Source: Fistulifera solaris (Eukaryota > Bacillariophyta > Bacillariophyceae > Naviculales > Stauroneidaceae). From it: DNA of 64,000 nt. Below the pieces are notes generated by a model that did not search any database, had not been told where the DNA came from, and saw only the letters and a program-made list of their open reading frames with translations. The stretch lies in assembly GCA_030295235.1 (NCBI GenBank), contig AP026130.1, forward strand, positions 682,001 to 746,000. Direction: 5' to 3'. The translations under genes and the position numbers were made by a program. Shown piece after piece: positions 33,708-44,030 of the stretch (within the stretch, counting starts at the first letter, position 1; every line of letters starts with the position of its first letter).

Positions 33708-34162
33708 GCCGGGCAGACGAACTGTCCTGTTAGCGGCCTTTAGGCTGCGGCAAGCGTTCGTCGTATAAGGAGCTTGATGGTAACACGCTCGTAAGAAATC
33801 AACTCAGAGATCAAGAGTGATTTTTTTGAGGAAAGACAACGCGTGTTGCCATTAAGCCTACATAGACCGCGAGGGGATCGATGTTGGCCGATTTAGATGG
33901 TGCTGCTTCCGACGGAATGATGAATCATTACTCGTAAAATGAATGGGGAATAGATTCTGATAAGGCTTGGAAGTTTCTCATTATTGAGTCCAACTGAAAT
34001 TCTTTCAAAACCAGGCTATCATGTTTGATTGACATTCAAGTGTGTGGGTAGGAAATGTAAATTAAATATGGTAGTTCCTTTACAAATTAAGCCTAAAGAT
34101 CATGACGAAAACAAGCGGCGGATCTCCGCGAAGTCCATCCAAACGAGTTCAAAGAGTGAAGT
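33708..34162. other. Intergenic, nothing recognised
   Basis: 455 bases between converging 3' ends. AT-rich; no repeat, RNA gene or ORF of note. Confidence 0.4.
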
Positions 34163-36460
34163 TTATTGAAAGGCATCGTTTTGCAGCTTCTGGTCGGCAG
34201 GAGTGTAGCCTTTCAGGTTGGTGGCGAGATCGTATTCAACTAAGGTACCAATCATGTCAGCGAGCGGTTTCAGCTGCTTTTCGTAGCGCTTCCATGATTT
34301 CATACCGTCCTTGTATAGTCCTTTGCGCACTTGTGTGGTGGAAAGTGTGTTCACAGCGTGCTTTTTCTTGTGAAAGTCTAAAACGGTTTCATTCCAAGGA
34401 AGCTCAGCTGCTTCAATTATCTTTTTTGCTACGCCTGGCATGTCGATCACCATATCCTCGTACCGGATGTGTGTCACACGCCCTGGCAAAACCTTGTCCC
34501 AGTGCTCCATTATCTCTCGGTATGCGCGATACAATTCGGCAAGGCTTTCGAAATCACAAGTATAGTCTAGCGTCCCGGAAGGAAACTCATGCTTGTAGGC
34601 AGAAAAAAGCGTATCCATCGGTTCACGGACAACGTGAAGAATAAGAGCATGAGGATAGAGCATCTGAATGAATCCAATGTCTGAGCATCATGCGAAAAGG
34701 AGAGAGAATAGAAATTAGACGACAGTAAAATCATCAATAAGCGATCGTCTTGTGTACGTACTGTTGTAGTTGGTCAACATCTTGTCGACAAAACGGGCAG
34801 GTTCATTATCAGCGTCTTCGACTCCATTCGCTTCCTTTAGAGCGTCCCACCTCTCCTTCATTTCAAGCACTACTTTATCTGCTAGATCTCGCGTTACATC
34901 GCCCAAAATTTCGGGAGATTCCATACTAACACGTACGATCTCATTCCGAATTTCAGGGAGACGACCATTGAATACCGAGTTCTCTCCCGTCCCAGCAATT
35001 CGCGGATGTGAATCCAAGACACGTTCAAGCAACGTCGAACCACTTCTCACAAAACCGACAATGAAAATGGGAATTCTTGATTCACTGCCCACGTAAGAGG
35101 GCCAAAATCCGGATGTAAAGATATTCTTCGTTTGTCTGATCCTTGCCAGCTCCGAGCCCTTCTGCCATGGCGGCAATATCGACATTTTGTGTTTATAGGC
35201 TGTCCTCAAGTGTTCAAAGGCCGTACTCGCATCCTTTGTCTTTGCGTCGTGGTAAAGAAACATAGAATGATGAAGACGGGTCAACACAGCCGCGTAAGCA
35301 GGCTTGCTATGCGCCGGTGCTGACGCGAATTGCCCCTCAAGTTTAGGTAGCAAGTTCTCCACTGGCTCCACCAGCGTCCCCCAACCTCCGATAACGGCTT
35401 CCTCTTGTGTTTGTAAAATACGCGCGAGGCCTTGATACGAATCTGAAAAACCGAGCGTATCATCTTCGCGTGTGACTTGCACAAGATCGCGAGCGGCATC
35501 GCTGTATCGACCTAATATCAGTAGAGCTGATCCACGCGAGTTGACTGCGTCGAGGTAACCTGGCTCAATTTCCAAACAGGACGAGTAGCTCTCCACTGCG
35601 CGTTCAAACATATTGGCCATGAAATAAACCTTGCCTTGAGCCGTGTAGAATGGCACACAAGAGCCCATCGATGCTCTTGTCACGATTATTGAGTGATATT
35701 TCATCTTTAACTGAATTGACAGACGGATTGTTGGATTTCTTCGTTGACTGATTGTTAAGTAGCGCTTCTCTTTTGCGCTCCAACGCCATCTCAACAATCT
35801 TTTCAAACATCTGGATCGTTTTCTTCTCGTACGTTCCGCCCTCATGATATCGCAGCTCGTAAAAGCGCATGGCATCCGCAAAGTCCAAAGCAGCAAACAA
35901 ATCATCCGGTTTGCTCTTATACACCTCTTTTAGGGCATTGATTTGATCAATAAGCCTCAATCGCGCGTCATCATCAGCTCCTCTCGACGACGCGCAGTGC
36001 GCTTATCCGTATTCGTTTGTGAGTTCGTATTGGCTGACGACGACTCGGATTCGGAGGGGCGCCGCGGGGCCACACTCTCAGAATCCATCTCAATACGGCG
36101 TCTCCTCGACTGTATGGTGGATAATACATTTTGGTAGTCGGTAGGCCAACTGGAAGGTGCGGACTCTAAAGGAATAGGCGCGGGAGGCGGCGCCGACAAA
36201 TTGTCTTGAATAGGGCGACGCTGCCATCCCGCCGGTTTTCGTCGTTCAAACTCGAGAGGCTCGTATCCCTTCAACTCGATCGGCTTTACAGCGGTATCTA
36301 CTGTCAGGCGACTGAATAGCGAGAACAAAAGAACCGGAATCACCAAGAAGACGAAAAGTGAAACCGTCATTGATGGCTCGTCGTCATTGTTGTCACCCGT
36401 TTCAATCGGCTGTGCATCCGCTGTCGTCGCTTCTTTCTCTTCTGATCCCATGCTCCGCAC
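34163..36460 (-). CDS. Membrane-anchored TPR-sulfotransferase
   Basis: About 739 residues. Type II membrane protein: a short N-tail, one span (MTVSLFVFLVIPVLLFSLFS), a Pro/Ser stalk, TPR-like helices (YTAQGKVYFMANMFERAVES, SCLEIEPG), then a PAPS-dependent sulfotransferase domain with the 5'-phosphosulfate loop FVRSGSTLLERVLDSHP and the 3'-phosphate motif HVVREPMDTLFSAYKHEF. This layout fits Golgi protein- or glycan-sulfating enzymes of the TPST-related kind. An 81-bp intron (34761-34681) is in phase. The frame changes near 35975-35995 and near 35655-35690; the second restores a proper TPR. A PAPS transporter gene lies at 53431. Confidence 0.8.
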
Positions 36461-37246
36461 ACGTTTTAGTTTGTCTAAAGGAAATGTTGGATTAAAGGCT
36501 AAATAATGCGGAGTGATACAATAAATAGCATGCCTTGTCTTTATCGATTTTTTATTGTTCGGCTATGTTGCCAGACATGTCGCTTTCAAACATTTACTAT
36601 AGCCTCGAGTGTATATTACCATTTCCAAGAATGCATTTTAGTCATGAATCCTTATTATCCAGCCGGTGTGCCGGTGCGCACCACTTCCGCATGTTCTTTG
36701 AACAATGCTAAACAAAAAGCATAAGCAGCATGCAATTGTCTCACTTTTGTATTGAATGCGAAGGATTACGGAGTATTATTTTACTTGTCGAGTTACGTAA
36801 AGGTTGTAAGTTGTGAGGACTTACGTCTCGACCAATCAAAACGGATAAGGTTGGTTGAAGATAGTACAAAGTATTGAGTGTTGGCCTTAACAAGTACGTA
36901 GTACCAGGTAGCAACTCCATTGTCACACGGTACCAAATTAGTAGGTTCTACTTATAGTAGCTGAATATTAATGTCGCAGAGAGATGGATGTCATGAAGAA
37001 CAAATGCCGCGTCAGCAAAGCTGACGTTGCTCACTTCTCGTGACAACATTCAGACTGTAGTATAGTGCAGAAAGTAGAATGTCAGATGCGTTTCTTCCAC
37101 AAGTGATTGAGAGCGATCACAAGCGATGCGTGGGTCTCACTCGTTTTTTCTTTCTCTTCTCATCAACGATCTTCATTCATTTGTATCCAAGCAATTCATC
37201 TCCCAATACTCGCACGGAGACCGATGTTAAAAAGCTCTTGACAATC
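36461..37246. other. Divergent intergenic region with hairpin element
   Basis: 786 bases. Holds hairpin-element copy 6 (36629-36651) and, near 36766, a TTACGGAGTATT that differs by one base from the recurrent 10-mer. The region 37079-37246 is open in the next gene's frame but I start that gene at a later ATG. Confidence 0.4.
36629..36651 (+). repeat. Dispersed hairpin element, copy 6
   Basis: GAATGCATTTTAGTCATGAATCC, preceded by TTACTATAGCCTCGAGTGT as in other copies. The inner stem is weaker than in copy 1. Confidence 0.5.
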
Positions 37247-37684
37247 ATGAAGATCACTAGTTCACATTCATCGATAACATCCTGTTTGAAGGTTTTGCAA
37301 TCGAGCAGAGTGCCAGCAAATCTTAGATTTGCTGCTTTTTCTCAATCGGAAAGATTTGCGTCTAGCATTGCTTTTCAACCCTTTGCAGAGTCAGAGACGA
37401 CGATGGGCGAAGAATTTTATAAGTATCGGCAATACGGCTATCGCGCGGCTTCTCCGCGTCGTCGTTATGCCACTTCAGCAGCAAAGATACCTGTCGAACC
37501 CCAATCTTTACTATCGTTGGCAAATACTTCGGCGATGAAATATCCCGATGAATACTCCTTTATCATGGCATCACGATGCCCTGTTTCGTCAGAGCAGTGT
37601 GACAAAGTTCGTTTAGAGATTTCATCGAATCAGAAAGAAATGCCTTTGGAGGTCACGAAGAACTCGGTGGCCAAAAGACTTTGA
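37247..37684 (+). CDS. Hypothetical protein, possible organelle presequence
   Basis: 145 residues, single exon. The N-terminus (MKITSSHSSITSCLKVLQSS then VPANLRFAAFSQSERFASS) is rich in Ser/Arg and lacks acidic residues for about 40 positions, as in mitochondrial presequences. The rest (YKYRQYGYRAASPRRRYATS) matches no family I know. The frame is open back to 37079. Moderately likely to be a gene. Confidence 0.4.
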   Translation: MKITSSHSSITSCLKVLQSSRVPANLRFAAFSQSERFASSIAFQPFAESETTMGEEFYKYRQYGYRAASPRRRYATSAAKIPVEPQSLLSLANTSAMKYPDEYSFIMASRCPVSSEQCDKVRLEISSNQKEMPLEVTKNSVAKRL

Positions 37685-38013
37685 TACATGTTTGATGATT
37701 TGATGATATGCGAATGCTTTGCCATTGAAAGCTCTTTCATTTTATTCAAGGTTATTTCCTATACAGTCCAGCTACAAAACATCATGTGATAGATAAATAC
37801 GTATAGACATTTAGATTAATCCGTGCAATGATGTTTAAATATTCTCTATAAAAAGTTGCACCGCCACGAAAGGGAAGAGAGAACACCAACGCGAGTGACA
37901 TCTGAACTAATTTCTTGATAAGATAAACAGTGAAAGGCGATTGAATTTGGTATGATTTGTTGCGACACAAGTTGAAAGTGATTTCAATAGCGAGAAACTA
38001 ATGCTTAATGTTC

Positions 38014-39798
38014 TCATCTAATACTAGGTATTTCGTACATGACCATGTACGCCGTTTCTCGAGAGTTTTCCAATGCTTCTGTCGATGATATGGACGAAAC
38101 ATAGGAGTCGTTAAAGCGCGTCCATCTTCTCTCCTTGTCGTCTTCGTACCAGCGACGCGAGTCAGCGGTGTAATGGCCACAACTTGCGGATGATCCTATA
38201 TGATTCACAACGCTTCGAATAGAATAGACATCCGCGGAGACGTCCGGTTTCACACAGTCCGTAGCCATAAATTCCGTCAAAACACTGAGATGATCGTGAA
38301 GCGACAGTTCTTCCTCAAATAGCACTGGGGAACGATTCTTGCGATACGTAACCGATGAATAGTCTTCGCTGACATCGACGATGAAGCGCTTGAAGTGAAG
38401 TAACAGAGCACGAGGAAGTCGAACAATTTCTGAGGTTTGTGTCGCACTGGAGCAAAAGCACTTTTCGCACTTGATTTCGCGCTTTTCTGGGGCGAAAAAC
38501 CGCCTCAAACCTTCATCGACACTCCCGCTGTCGGCCCCGATCTCCAGCGACAAGTGCCAAAACTTCTCTTTGTGTGTTCTTGAAAACTTGCAAGAGTCGC
38601 AAGTTAAGCGAATGCGCACCTCCGTGGTAAAATACTCCGCCAATGGGGACTCTGGCTGCGACGGTCCTTCGTTCGACGTTTCCATGGATGAATGGTCCAC
38701 TTCCGGTGCCGCAAGTGCGGATTTCTGTTCATCTAAGGGGTCATTTTCCTCCGTGTATCGAGTCAAGATCATTTCGGCAGTATTCATTCGACCACCGATC
38801 AGTTTACACCTTGGCTCGGATGCTGTCAGGAGACCGGGGAACGCGACAAGTGGCGATGACTGCGCATCGACACAAGAATGCGTTTCGTGCAGCAGCTTAC
38901 CAATGTCCTCAACACCCAGTTTTGAAAATGAGAACGGCATTTGATCTGTAAAGAAAGCTTTCAACTCTCCAGTTCTTGGCCGCTTGCTCGACGTCGGTGA
39001 TATTAGGTCCAATTCTTCCAATTGAGTGCCTAGCGCAGAACCACCCGAAAGAAACTCCCCGCGGCTTCTTTCTCGTCGCTCTGATGGCTGTGGAAATGAG
39101 TTTTCGGGGCGTTCTTTGTAGTCTTCGTCTAATAAATCCAGTAAGGTGGTCAAAAACTCGTGGGCGTCCTGTTGACGAAATCCCACAAACAAAGACGATC
39201 TCGAGTCAATGGCAGTCTTAAAATCATGCGGTTGCACAGTTTTTCCTTCTCTTAACAATCTCATCAACTTGAGAAACTCAGTTCGAAGGCCATTCCCATT
39301 CTCGTTTACTGTCTGCGATTCGAACTTGTCGTTTTCCAATGCATCAACAAAATTATCCAAACTCGCCAGCATTTGCAATGCCGAAGCCATGTAACACGTA
39401 TTTCCAAGGTTATGTAAGCCACCGAAGACGCCATTCGACGGAAGACTTGTGCTCCAGTCCATTAGCTCAGGGGCTTCCGGCTCGCTGGAAGCCGTGTCGT
39501 TCAAGAGTTCGTCAATGGCATTGTCCATCGAAATATCGTTCAAATCACTAATTTCTGCCGTTTCAGGCCGTGAATTTTGATCTTTGTTTATCATTTCATG
39601 ATCGCAACATGTAAATCGCGCACCACTGTCACTTTGGGATGTCGTAACATCGGCAATGTCTTCCACACGATCGCCAATACGTTCCGTTGCTAGCATTTGT
39701 CGGCTTTCGTGCTGATTCATGGATGAATCATCCTCGGCGTGATCGCCATAACATGACGGCGATAGCTGGAAATGAGATTGAGGGAGTAGTAGAGTCAT
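38014..39798 (-). CDS. Ubiquitin-specific protease (USP1/USP37-like core)
   Basis: About 594 residues from the ATG at 39798; the frame stays open to 40029. Intronless, no break. Cys box GGLHNLGNTCYMASALQML, the QQDAHEFL motif, a first zinc pair RLTCDSCKFSRTHKE and a second IKCEKCFCSS, then LPRALLLHFKRF, and His box SSASCGHYTADSRRW followed by RFNDSYV. The catalytic core carries a long insert between boxes (about residues 210-340) that is Ser/Pro/Glu-rich. An acidic N-terminal region (DLNDISMDNAIDELLND) precedes the core. It cleaves ubiquitin from unknown substrates; nuclear location is plausible but not shown. Confidence 0.88.
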   Translation of the reverse strand: MTLLLPQSHFQLSPSCYGDHAEDDSSMNQHESRQMLATERIGDRVEDIADVTTSQSDSGARFTCCDHEMINKDQNSRPETAEISDLNDISMDNAIDELLNDTASSEPEAPELMDWSTSLPSNGVFGGLHNLGNTCYMASALQMLASLDNFVDALENDKFESQTVNENGNGLRTEFLKLMRLLREGKTVQPHDFKTAIDSRSSLFVGFRQQDAHEFLTTLLDLLDEDYKERPENSFPQPSERRERSRGEFLSGGSALGTQLEELDLISPTSSKRPRTGELKAFFTDQMPFSFSKLGVEDIGKLLHETHSCVDAQSSPLVAFPGLLTASEPRCKLIGGRMNTAEMILTRYTEENDPLDEQKSALAAPEVDHSSMETSNEGPSQPESPLAEYFTTEVRIRLTCDSCKFSRTHKEKFWHLSLEIGADSGSVDEGLRRFFAPEKREIKCEKCFCSSATQTSEIVRLPRALLLHFKRFIVDVSEDYSSVTYRKNRSPVLFEEELSLHDHLSVLTEFMATDCVKPDVSADVYSIRSVVNHIGSSASCGHYTADSRRWYEDDKERRWTRFNDSYVSSISSTEALENSRETAYMVMYEIPSIR

Positions 39799-40286
39799 TT
39801 TATTACGTAGTAGGTGATATTGGAATGGAAATAAAGAGCTTTCCTCTTGGGATGAATGCAAACGTGGGCGGTGTATTTGTGGTCTTCCATCGACTGTGTG
39901 GACATGACGGCTAATTTTTTGCCTTGTCGTGTTCCGACGGTGTAAATCGTCGACAGTTGAAGAGGGCCAACGGAGAAAGGTAAAATTGACGAGCCCGCCG
40001 GGTCTACAGCTTAACGTAGTGTAGTGCAAATTCTATGAAATAGAAAGAACTCTATTTCTCTTATTGTTTCATAGTGAATCATCATTCGTATTTCTCCTTC
40101 AGCGCAAAACGTACGGAGTACGTACCGTAGTACTCACTGATTAATCAGTCCCACGACCACCAATCCCGAGTTGTTTCTTGGCAAGATTCATTCAAGACCG
40201 GCAACCTAGCTAGGTCTAAATTGAAGTCATCAAAATCAATCAGGTACGAAGTATGAAAAACACATTTTACTATTACGCGGGAAACA
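39799..40286. other. Intergenic with recurrent 10-mer
   Basis: 488 bases between the thioredoxin gene's 3' end and the USP start. Contains GTACGGAGTA at 40111-40120, with GTACGTACCGTAGTAC following it. Part may be USP coding if the upstream start is used. Confidence 0.4.
40111..40120 (-). promoter_or_regulatory. Recurrent 10-mer, site 3
   Basis: GTACGGAGTA, reverse complement of sites 1 and 2, followed at once by CGTACCGTAGTAC. Confidence 0.35.
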
Positions 40287-41098
40287 TTAGAGCTCGTCCT
40301 TAAAGAGCTCCTTCTCTTTAAAAGCTCGAACGGAACGAAGCGTAGCTAGCCCCCTCTGTCGTACTTGCTTTACTTTATCATCCTTCTCGCCGAGTAGTTT
40401 TGTGTAACGCGCTTGCAGTTGCGCCACTGAGTCACTGTACTGCTTCTCAATAGCAACTAGTTTGCCTTCCTCTACTTGGATCAAAGCATCCAGTTCCGCA
40501 TCGTCCATGGCGAGGAAGGCCTCAATTTTCGCCTTGGTCTCGGCATCACACAAGTCGACATTGGCAGCATTGCACATGGGCTCCGTCAGGTGTGCTTCGG
40601 CGAATTTCTCGTACTCGGCGGGGGTGTGCTCTTCGTTGAATGATTTCAAATGGGCGGGATCGCCCCACATTAAGCTTGGATAACCTCGAATTCCGTGTTC
40701 GTCGCACAGAATTTTGCCAGTTTTTGTCGTGCAGTCAACTTTTCCGACAAATCCAACCGGATGATCTTTCCATTTTTCTGCAAATTCGGCAAATTCGGGT
40801 TGCATCTTTTTGCAGTGGGGACACTAGAGTAGCAACACAAAGGCGTAGCACTGTCAGTTTCACGAACCTACAAAAACACAATGGAAGTGACGAACCACTA
40901 AAATGATTGCAACTCGTAAAGATTCCGCTCGTCAACATCACTTTCGCGACGGTTCGCGACACTTACCCAAGGAGCGTAAAAGAAGAGAAAGACCGTTTTG
41001 CCATCGGTCATTTCATCAAAGTTTTCCATCGTCAATTCGGGTACATCATAACCGTGTGCAGTGGTGAGAAAAGCCAGCAGGAAGAGCAAAACTCTCAT
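40287..41098 (-). CDS. Secretory thioredoxin-domain protein (PDI-like), CPHC
   Basis: 222 residues. Exon 1 41098-40967, intron 143 bp, exon 2 40823-40287. Signal peptide MRVLLFLLAFLTTAHG, then one thioredoxin domain: ELTMENFDEMTDGKTVFLFF, with active site FYAPW|CPHCKK split by the intron immediately before the first Cys, and the cis-Pro motif GIRGYPSLMWGD. The last 60 residues are a Glu/Lys/Gln-rich coiled coil. No KDEL-type tail; it ends FKDEL, which is close to the ER signal KDEL and may serve as one. ER disulfide exchange is likely. It forms a divergent pair with its paralogue at 41525. Confidence 0.85.
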
Positions 41099-41524
41099 CT
41101 TGTGTCAGAAACAAATTTAGGATCGCAGCCACTTCGACAAATAAGGAAGATTGTCGGATTGTCAAAAGCTGGTTTGTTTCATCGATAATTGTTTTCTCTT
41201 GGCGCTTGGCGTTCCGACTTTTCCGAGACATTTTGTTACTGTTCAACTACTTATTGACACTGAGTGAAGAAAAGTCACAGTCATTGCCTTATCGAATTTT
41301 TTCGTCCCCTCGTTTCGAATCTGAATCCCGATAGAAATGTACATACAATCAGATAGTCCATGCTCGTGAATGAATGCATGAACGACAAAAACCATTTTGC
41401 TTTTTCAGCGCAAGGATCCTTATCTTGTTTATCGACCTTGTCATGACCTTTGACAAGTCGAGCCATAAACAACAATCAGGCCACGATATACTGATATTCA
41501 CGAAAGATCTTTTATTATTTCGAC
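41099..41524. promoter_or_regulatory. Shared promoter of divergent thioredoxin pair
   Basis: 426 bases between the two start codons. Overlapping short ORFs on both strands look like chance. It could act as a bidirectional promoter; I see no defined element. Confidence 0.5.
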
Positions 41525-42342
41525 ATGTCTTTCCGTCTTCTTGCTACGCTTTTCCTGGTCGGACTGAGCGTTGCGTATTCACTCAATGATCTGACAGCTG
41601 AAACTTATGACAAGATAACGGAGGGGAAGACCGTGTTCTTGAAATTTTACGCACCTACGGTAAGTCTCGGTGGAAGTGATCCTGCAAATGGTTTCCTTTT
41701 TTCGTACCGTGAAGCTTGATTCGAAGCTCTGTAGGTTTTGAATTATCAGGACTTTTCTTACCTTTTTGTTGCTTGCAATCTTCTATCGATCGTTTCCAGT
41801 GCGCCCATTGCAAGGCCATGGCACCGGAATGGGATAAGCTTGCCGAAATTTTCAAGGACCATGAGTATATTTTTGTCGGTCAGGTTGATTGCACTGATGC
41901 TAGAAACAAAGAACTCTGTGCTATGAATTACGTTCGAGGATACCCCACGATCCTTTACGGTGATCCACAGCATTTGGAAAAATACGAAGGTCCCCGGCTA
42001 TTTCTGGACTTGGAAAGATTTGTTGAGACTAGTCTGAAACCGATCTGTTCAGCTCACAATTTGGACTTGTGCGATGACGAAACCAGAGCGACCATTGAGG
42101 AATTGTTGACGCTCTCCTTCAAGGAATTGGACGAACGAGTTGCCAAGGCGGAAGAGCAGCTCCAAGCAGCTAACGAAGAATTCGAAAAGAAACTGAAGCG
42201 CATTCAAAATGATTATATCAAAGTTGCCGATAGGAAACAGGATGCGATTGATGCACTGAAGGATGACAATTTGGCGTTGATGAAGGCTGTGAAAGGTCAC
42301 AAAAAGAAACTGGCGAGACAAGCCGCTGCTTCGAGCATGTAG
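41525..42342 (+). CDS. Secretory thioredoxin-domain protein (PDI-like), CAHC
   Basis: About 226 residues, paralogue of 40287-41098. Exon 1 41525-41659, intron 140 bp, exon 2 41800-42342. Signal peptide MSFRLLATLFLVGLSVAYS, DLTAETYDKITEGKTVFLKF, active site FYAPT|CAHCKAMAPEW, cis-Pro motif YVRGYPTILYGD, then a C-terminal coiled coil. The Trp that normally precedes the CxxC is Thr here, and the pair is CAHC rather than CPHC or CGHC. The intron sits at the same codon boundary as in the paralogue, so the duplication came after intron gain. It lacks the KDEL-like end of the other copy (ends AAASSM). Confidence 0.85.
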
Positions 42343-42621
42343 GTAATGACTAAAATAAATTTGAACGAATTAAACTTCTCACTGCTAGACGGCCTACAAT
42401 GGACTCACAAAAGAAAAGCAATAATTACTAGGAACAAGGAAATAGCGCTGTTAAGTGTCTTGCGGCAATGAGCCACAACACCGGTTCATATCCAGTAAAA
42501 ACCTTAGTTACAAGATGAACCAAATCCAGAACGAGAAGAACCGTTTTATGGTCCCCTAGACGTATAGGAAAACCCAGATTATAAGACTAGACTCTAGACA
42601 AAAATTATTGATAATACTACT

Positions 42622-42631
42622 GTACGGAGTA
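42622..42631 (-). promoter_or_regulatory. Recurrent 10-mer, site 4
   Basis: GTACGGAGTA, about 55 bases beyond the tRNA 3' end. Confidence 0.35.
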
Positions 42632-42651
42632 GGTGGTCTATACGGTAAAGG

Positions 42652-42662
42652 AAAAAGCAAAA
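42652..42662 (-). terminator. Pol III T-run terminator of tRNA-Arg
   Basis: On the minus strand, TTTT and TTTTT occur 23-33 bases after the tRNA 3' end, suitable Pol III stop signals. Confidence 0.55.
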
Positions 42663-42684
42663 TTTAACCCTCGAAAGGGTTGGA

Positions 42685-42781
42685 CACCCGAGATGAGACT
42701 TGAACTCACAGCCTTTTCCTGTAGCAAGCAGTATAATAACTACGTTAGGAGGGAAACGCGCTACCATTGCGCCACACGGGC
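42685..42781 (-). tRNA. trnR-CCU: tRNA-Arg(CCU) with 25-nt intron
   Basis: 97 nt fold as a complete cloverleaf read on the minus strand. The acceptor stem GCCCGTG pairs with CTCGGGT (one T-T mismatch, one G-T). D arm GCGC-AATGGTA-GCGC, anticodon stem TTTCC/GGAAA, loop CTCCTAA with anticodon CCT at 42749-42747, T arm GTGAG-TTCAAGT-CTCAT, discriminator G, no encoded CCA. The intron (42745-42721) lies at the canonical place, one base after the anticodon. It decodes AGG. Confidence 0.88.
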
Positions 42782-43345
42782 AACATTGTTTAATCCGTGT
42801 TGTGAGTTTTACAAACTTTAGAAACTGTTAACTAACTTCTACTTTGTACTTTAACATTTAACAGCTAAATTATCCGGTACTTATCTTTCATATCCACCTT
42901 GTTCAACATTACTAACTTCGTCGCCGTTGAGACATTTTTTCCTCGCTAAATCCGATTCATTCATTCATTCGTCCTTCACAAAACTAGAAACTACCACCAA
43001 GCCACCAAGTTTGATCTCTTCCGCCGAGACTTCCATTGCACTTACAACTCTTTGCAATCTAGTGCCCGAGGATCAGTATGTATGTGCGTCTAACAATTTT
43101 TTCAAATCAAATGTCGCGACATCCTAAAATATTGGAGAATGTACAAGGCAACTGCGTTGAAAGCTTGCTATTATCATCTAAATGCATGCATGTCATGGTG
43201 ATGAAAAGCTTCATTTCGATTCCTTCAACGGAGCTCCGCGACTGGATTTGCACAACCAAATGGAAAGATGAAAGATAGAGCAATCGTATTTCTCATATCT
43301 ACCAATTCCAAGTCGACTAAGCACAGATTGCTCAAACATTCAACC
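42782..43345. other. Intergenic, tRNA to hypothetical gene
   Basis: 564 bases, AT-rich with runs such as TTTAACATTTAACAG. The frame of the next gene is open from 43268, but the first 26 codons look unconstrained. Nothing else recognised. Confidence 0.35.
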
Positions 43346-43921
43346 ATGGTCTGCGATGCTGCGATGATTTTAAGCACTCTTGTCACATTCGCTATGAACG
43401 GAGCCTGCTGCGTTTACCAGATGCAAGAAGACGAAGACCTCCGAAAATCCATTCGCAGAGATATTCGGGTCGAGTATGAAAGGCAACATGTGATCGATAT
43501 GGAACGGTGGGCTGAGCGAGACTCTAGAGAGCGAAAGCACGAAAATGAGTCATCGCTTGATCACGACCGTAGACAAAGGTTGCTTCATCAGAAGTTGGAT
43601 CTTTTAAATCAAGTTAGTCGAGATGGTGGCGTTCAGGAGCGAGACGGTGCGCCCGTTGCAGGTGCCTGGCTGGAGTCGTCCGAGCAAGCTTTTATGTCAA
43701 CCTGCAAGCATGATGGTTTGGCCAAAGTTTCGAAAGTAGCCTCGAAACGCTCTCGCTCGGCTACAACATCGAGATTTGCTCAAAGACGACTTGCACAAAA
43801 GATGGCCGCACAAGCTGCGTCATCGGACATGAGCTCGTTGCTGGATTCGGACAACGAAGATGACACGATTGACGACACAGCGGACGAGGAATCGTCGCTT
43901 GTTGATGTTGAGCTTCACTGA
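43346..43921 (+). CDS. Hypothetical charged helical protein
   Basis: 191 residues from ATG 43346. A short hydrophobic start (MVCDAAMILSTLVTFAMNGACC) may be a membrane segment or signal. The rest is strongly charged and helical (EDLRKSIRRDIRVEYERQHV), with a Ser/Arg/Ala-rich middle and an acidic tail (DSDNEDDTIDDTADEESS). No family recognised. Confidence 0.5.
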   Translation: MVCDAAMILSTLVTFAMNGACCVYQMQEDEDLRKSIRRDIRVEYERQHVIDMERWAERDSRERKHENESSLDHDRRQRLLHQKLDLLNQVSRDGGVQERDGAPVAGAWLESSEQAFMSTCKHDGLAKVSKVASKRSRSATTSRFAQRRLAQKMAAQAASSDMSSLLDSDNEDDTIDDTADEESSLVDVELH

Positions 43922-44030
43922 AGTATCGTATCAGCGAATTGCAAATTATAAGTAAAAGGATTATTCATGAGCAATATGGTGTCATTGATGGGTTATTCTG
44001 AATGTTCACAGTGTGTTGCAGTTTTAAGCA

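Larger units (their letters stand above)
42343..42684. other. Intergenic, thioredoxin 3' flank to tRNA
   Basis: 342 bases. Includes the 10-mer GTACGGAGTA (42622-42631) and A runs at 42652-42656 and 42659-42662, which read as T runs on the tRNA strand. Confidence 0.4.

Noticed and set aside
35640-35690. 49-bp intron to explain the frame change in the sulfotransferase
   Set aside because: GT...AG ends exist but there is no pyrimidine tract, and removal would delete YTAQGK, the start of a well-formed TPR; an indel fits better.
42633-42821. 62-codon ORF on + strand
   Set aside because: It is the antisense of the tRNA-Arg gene.
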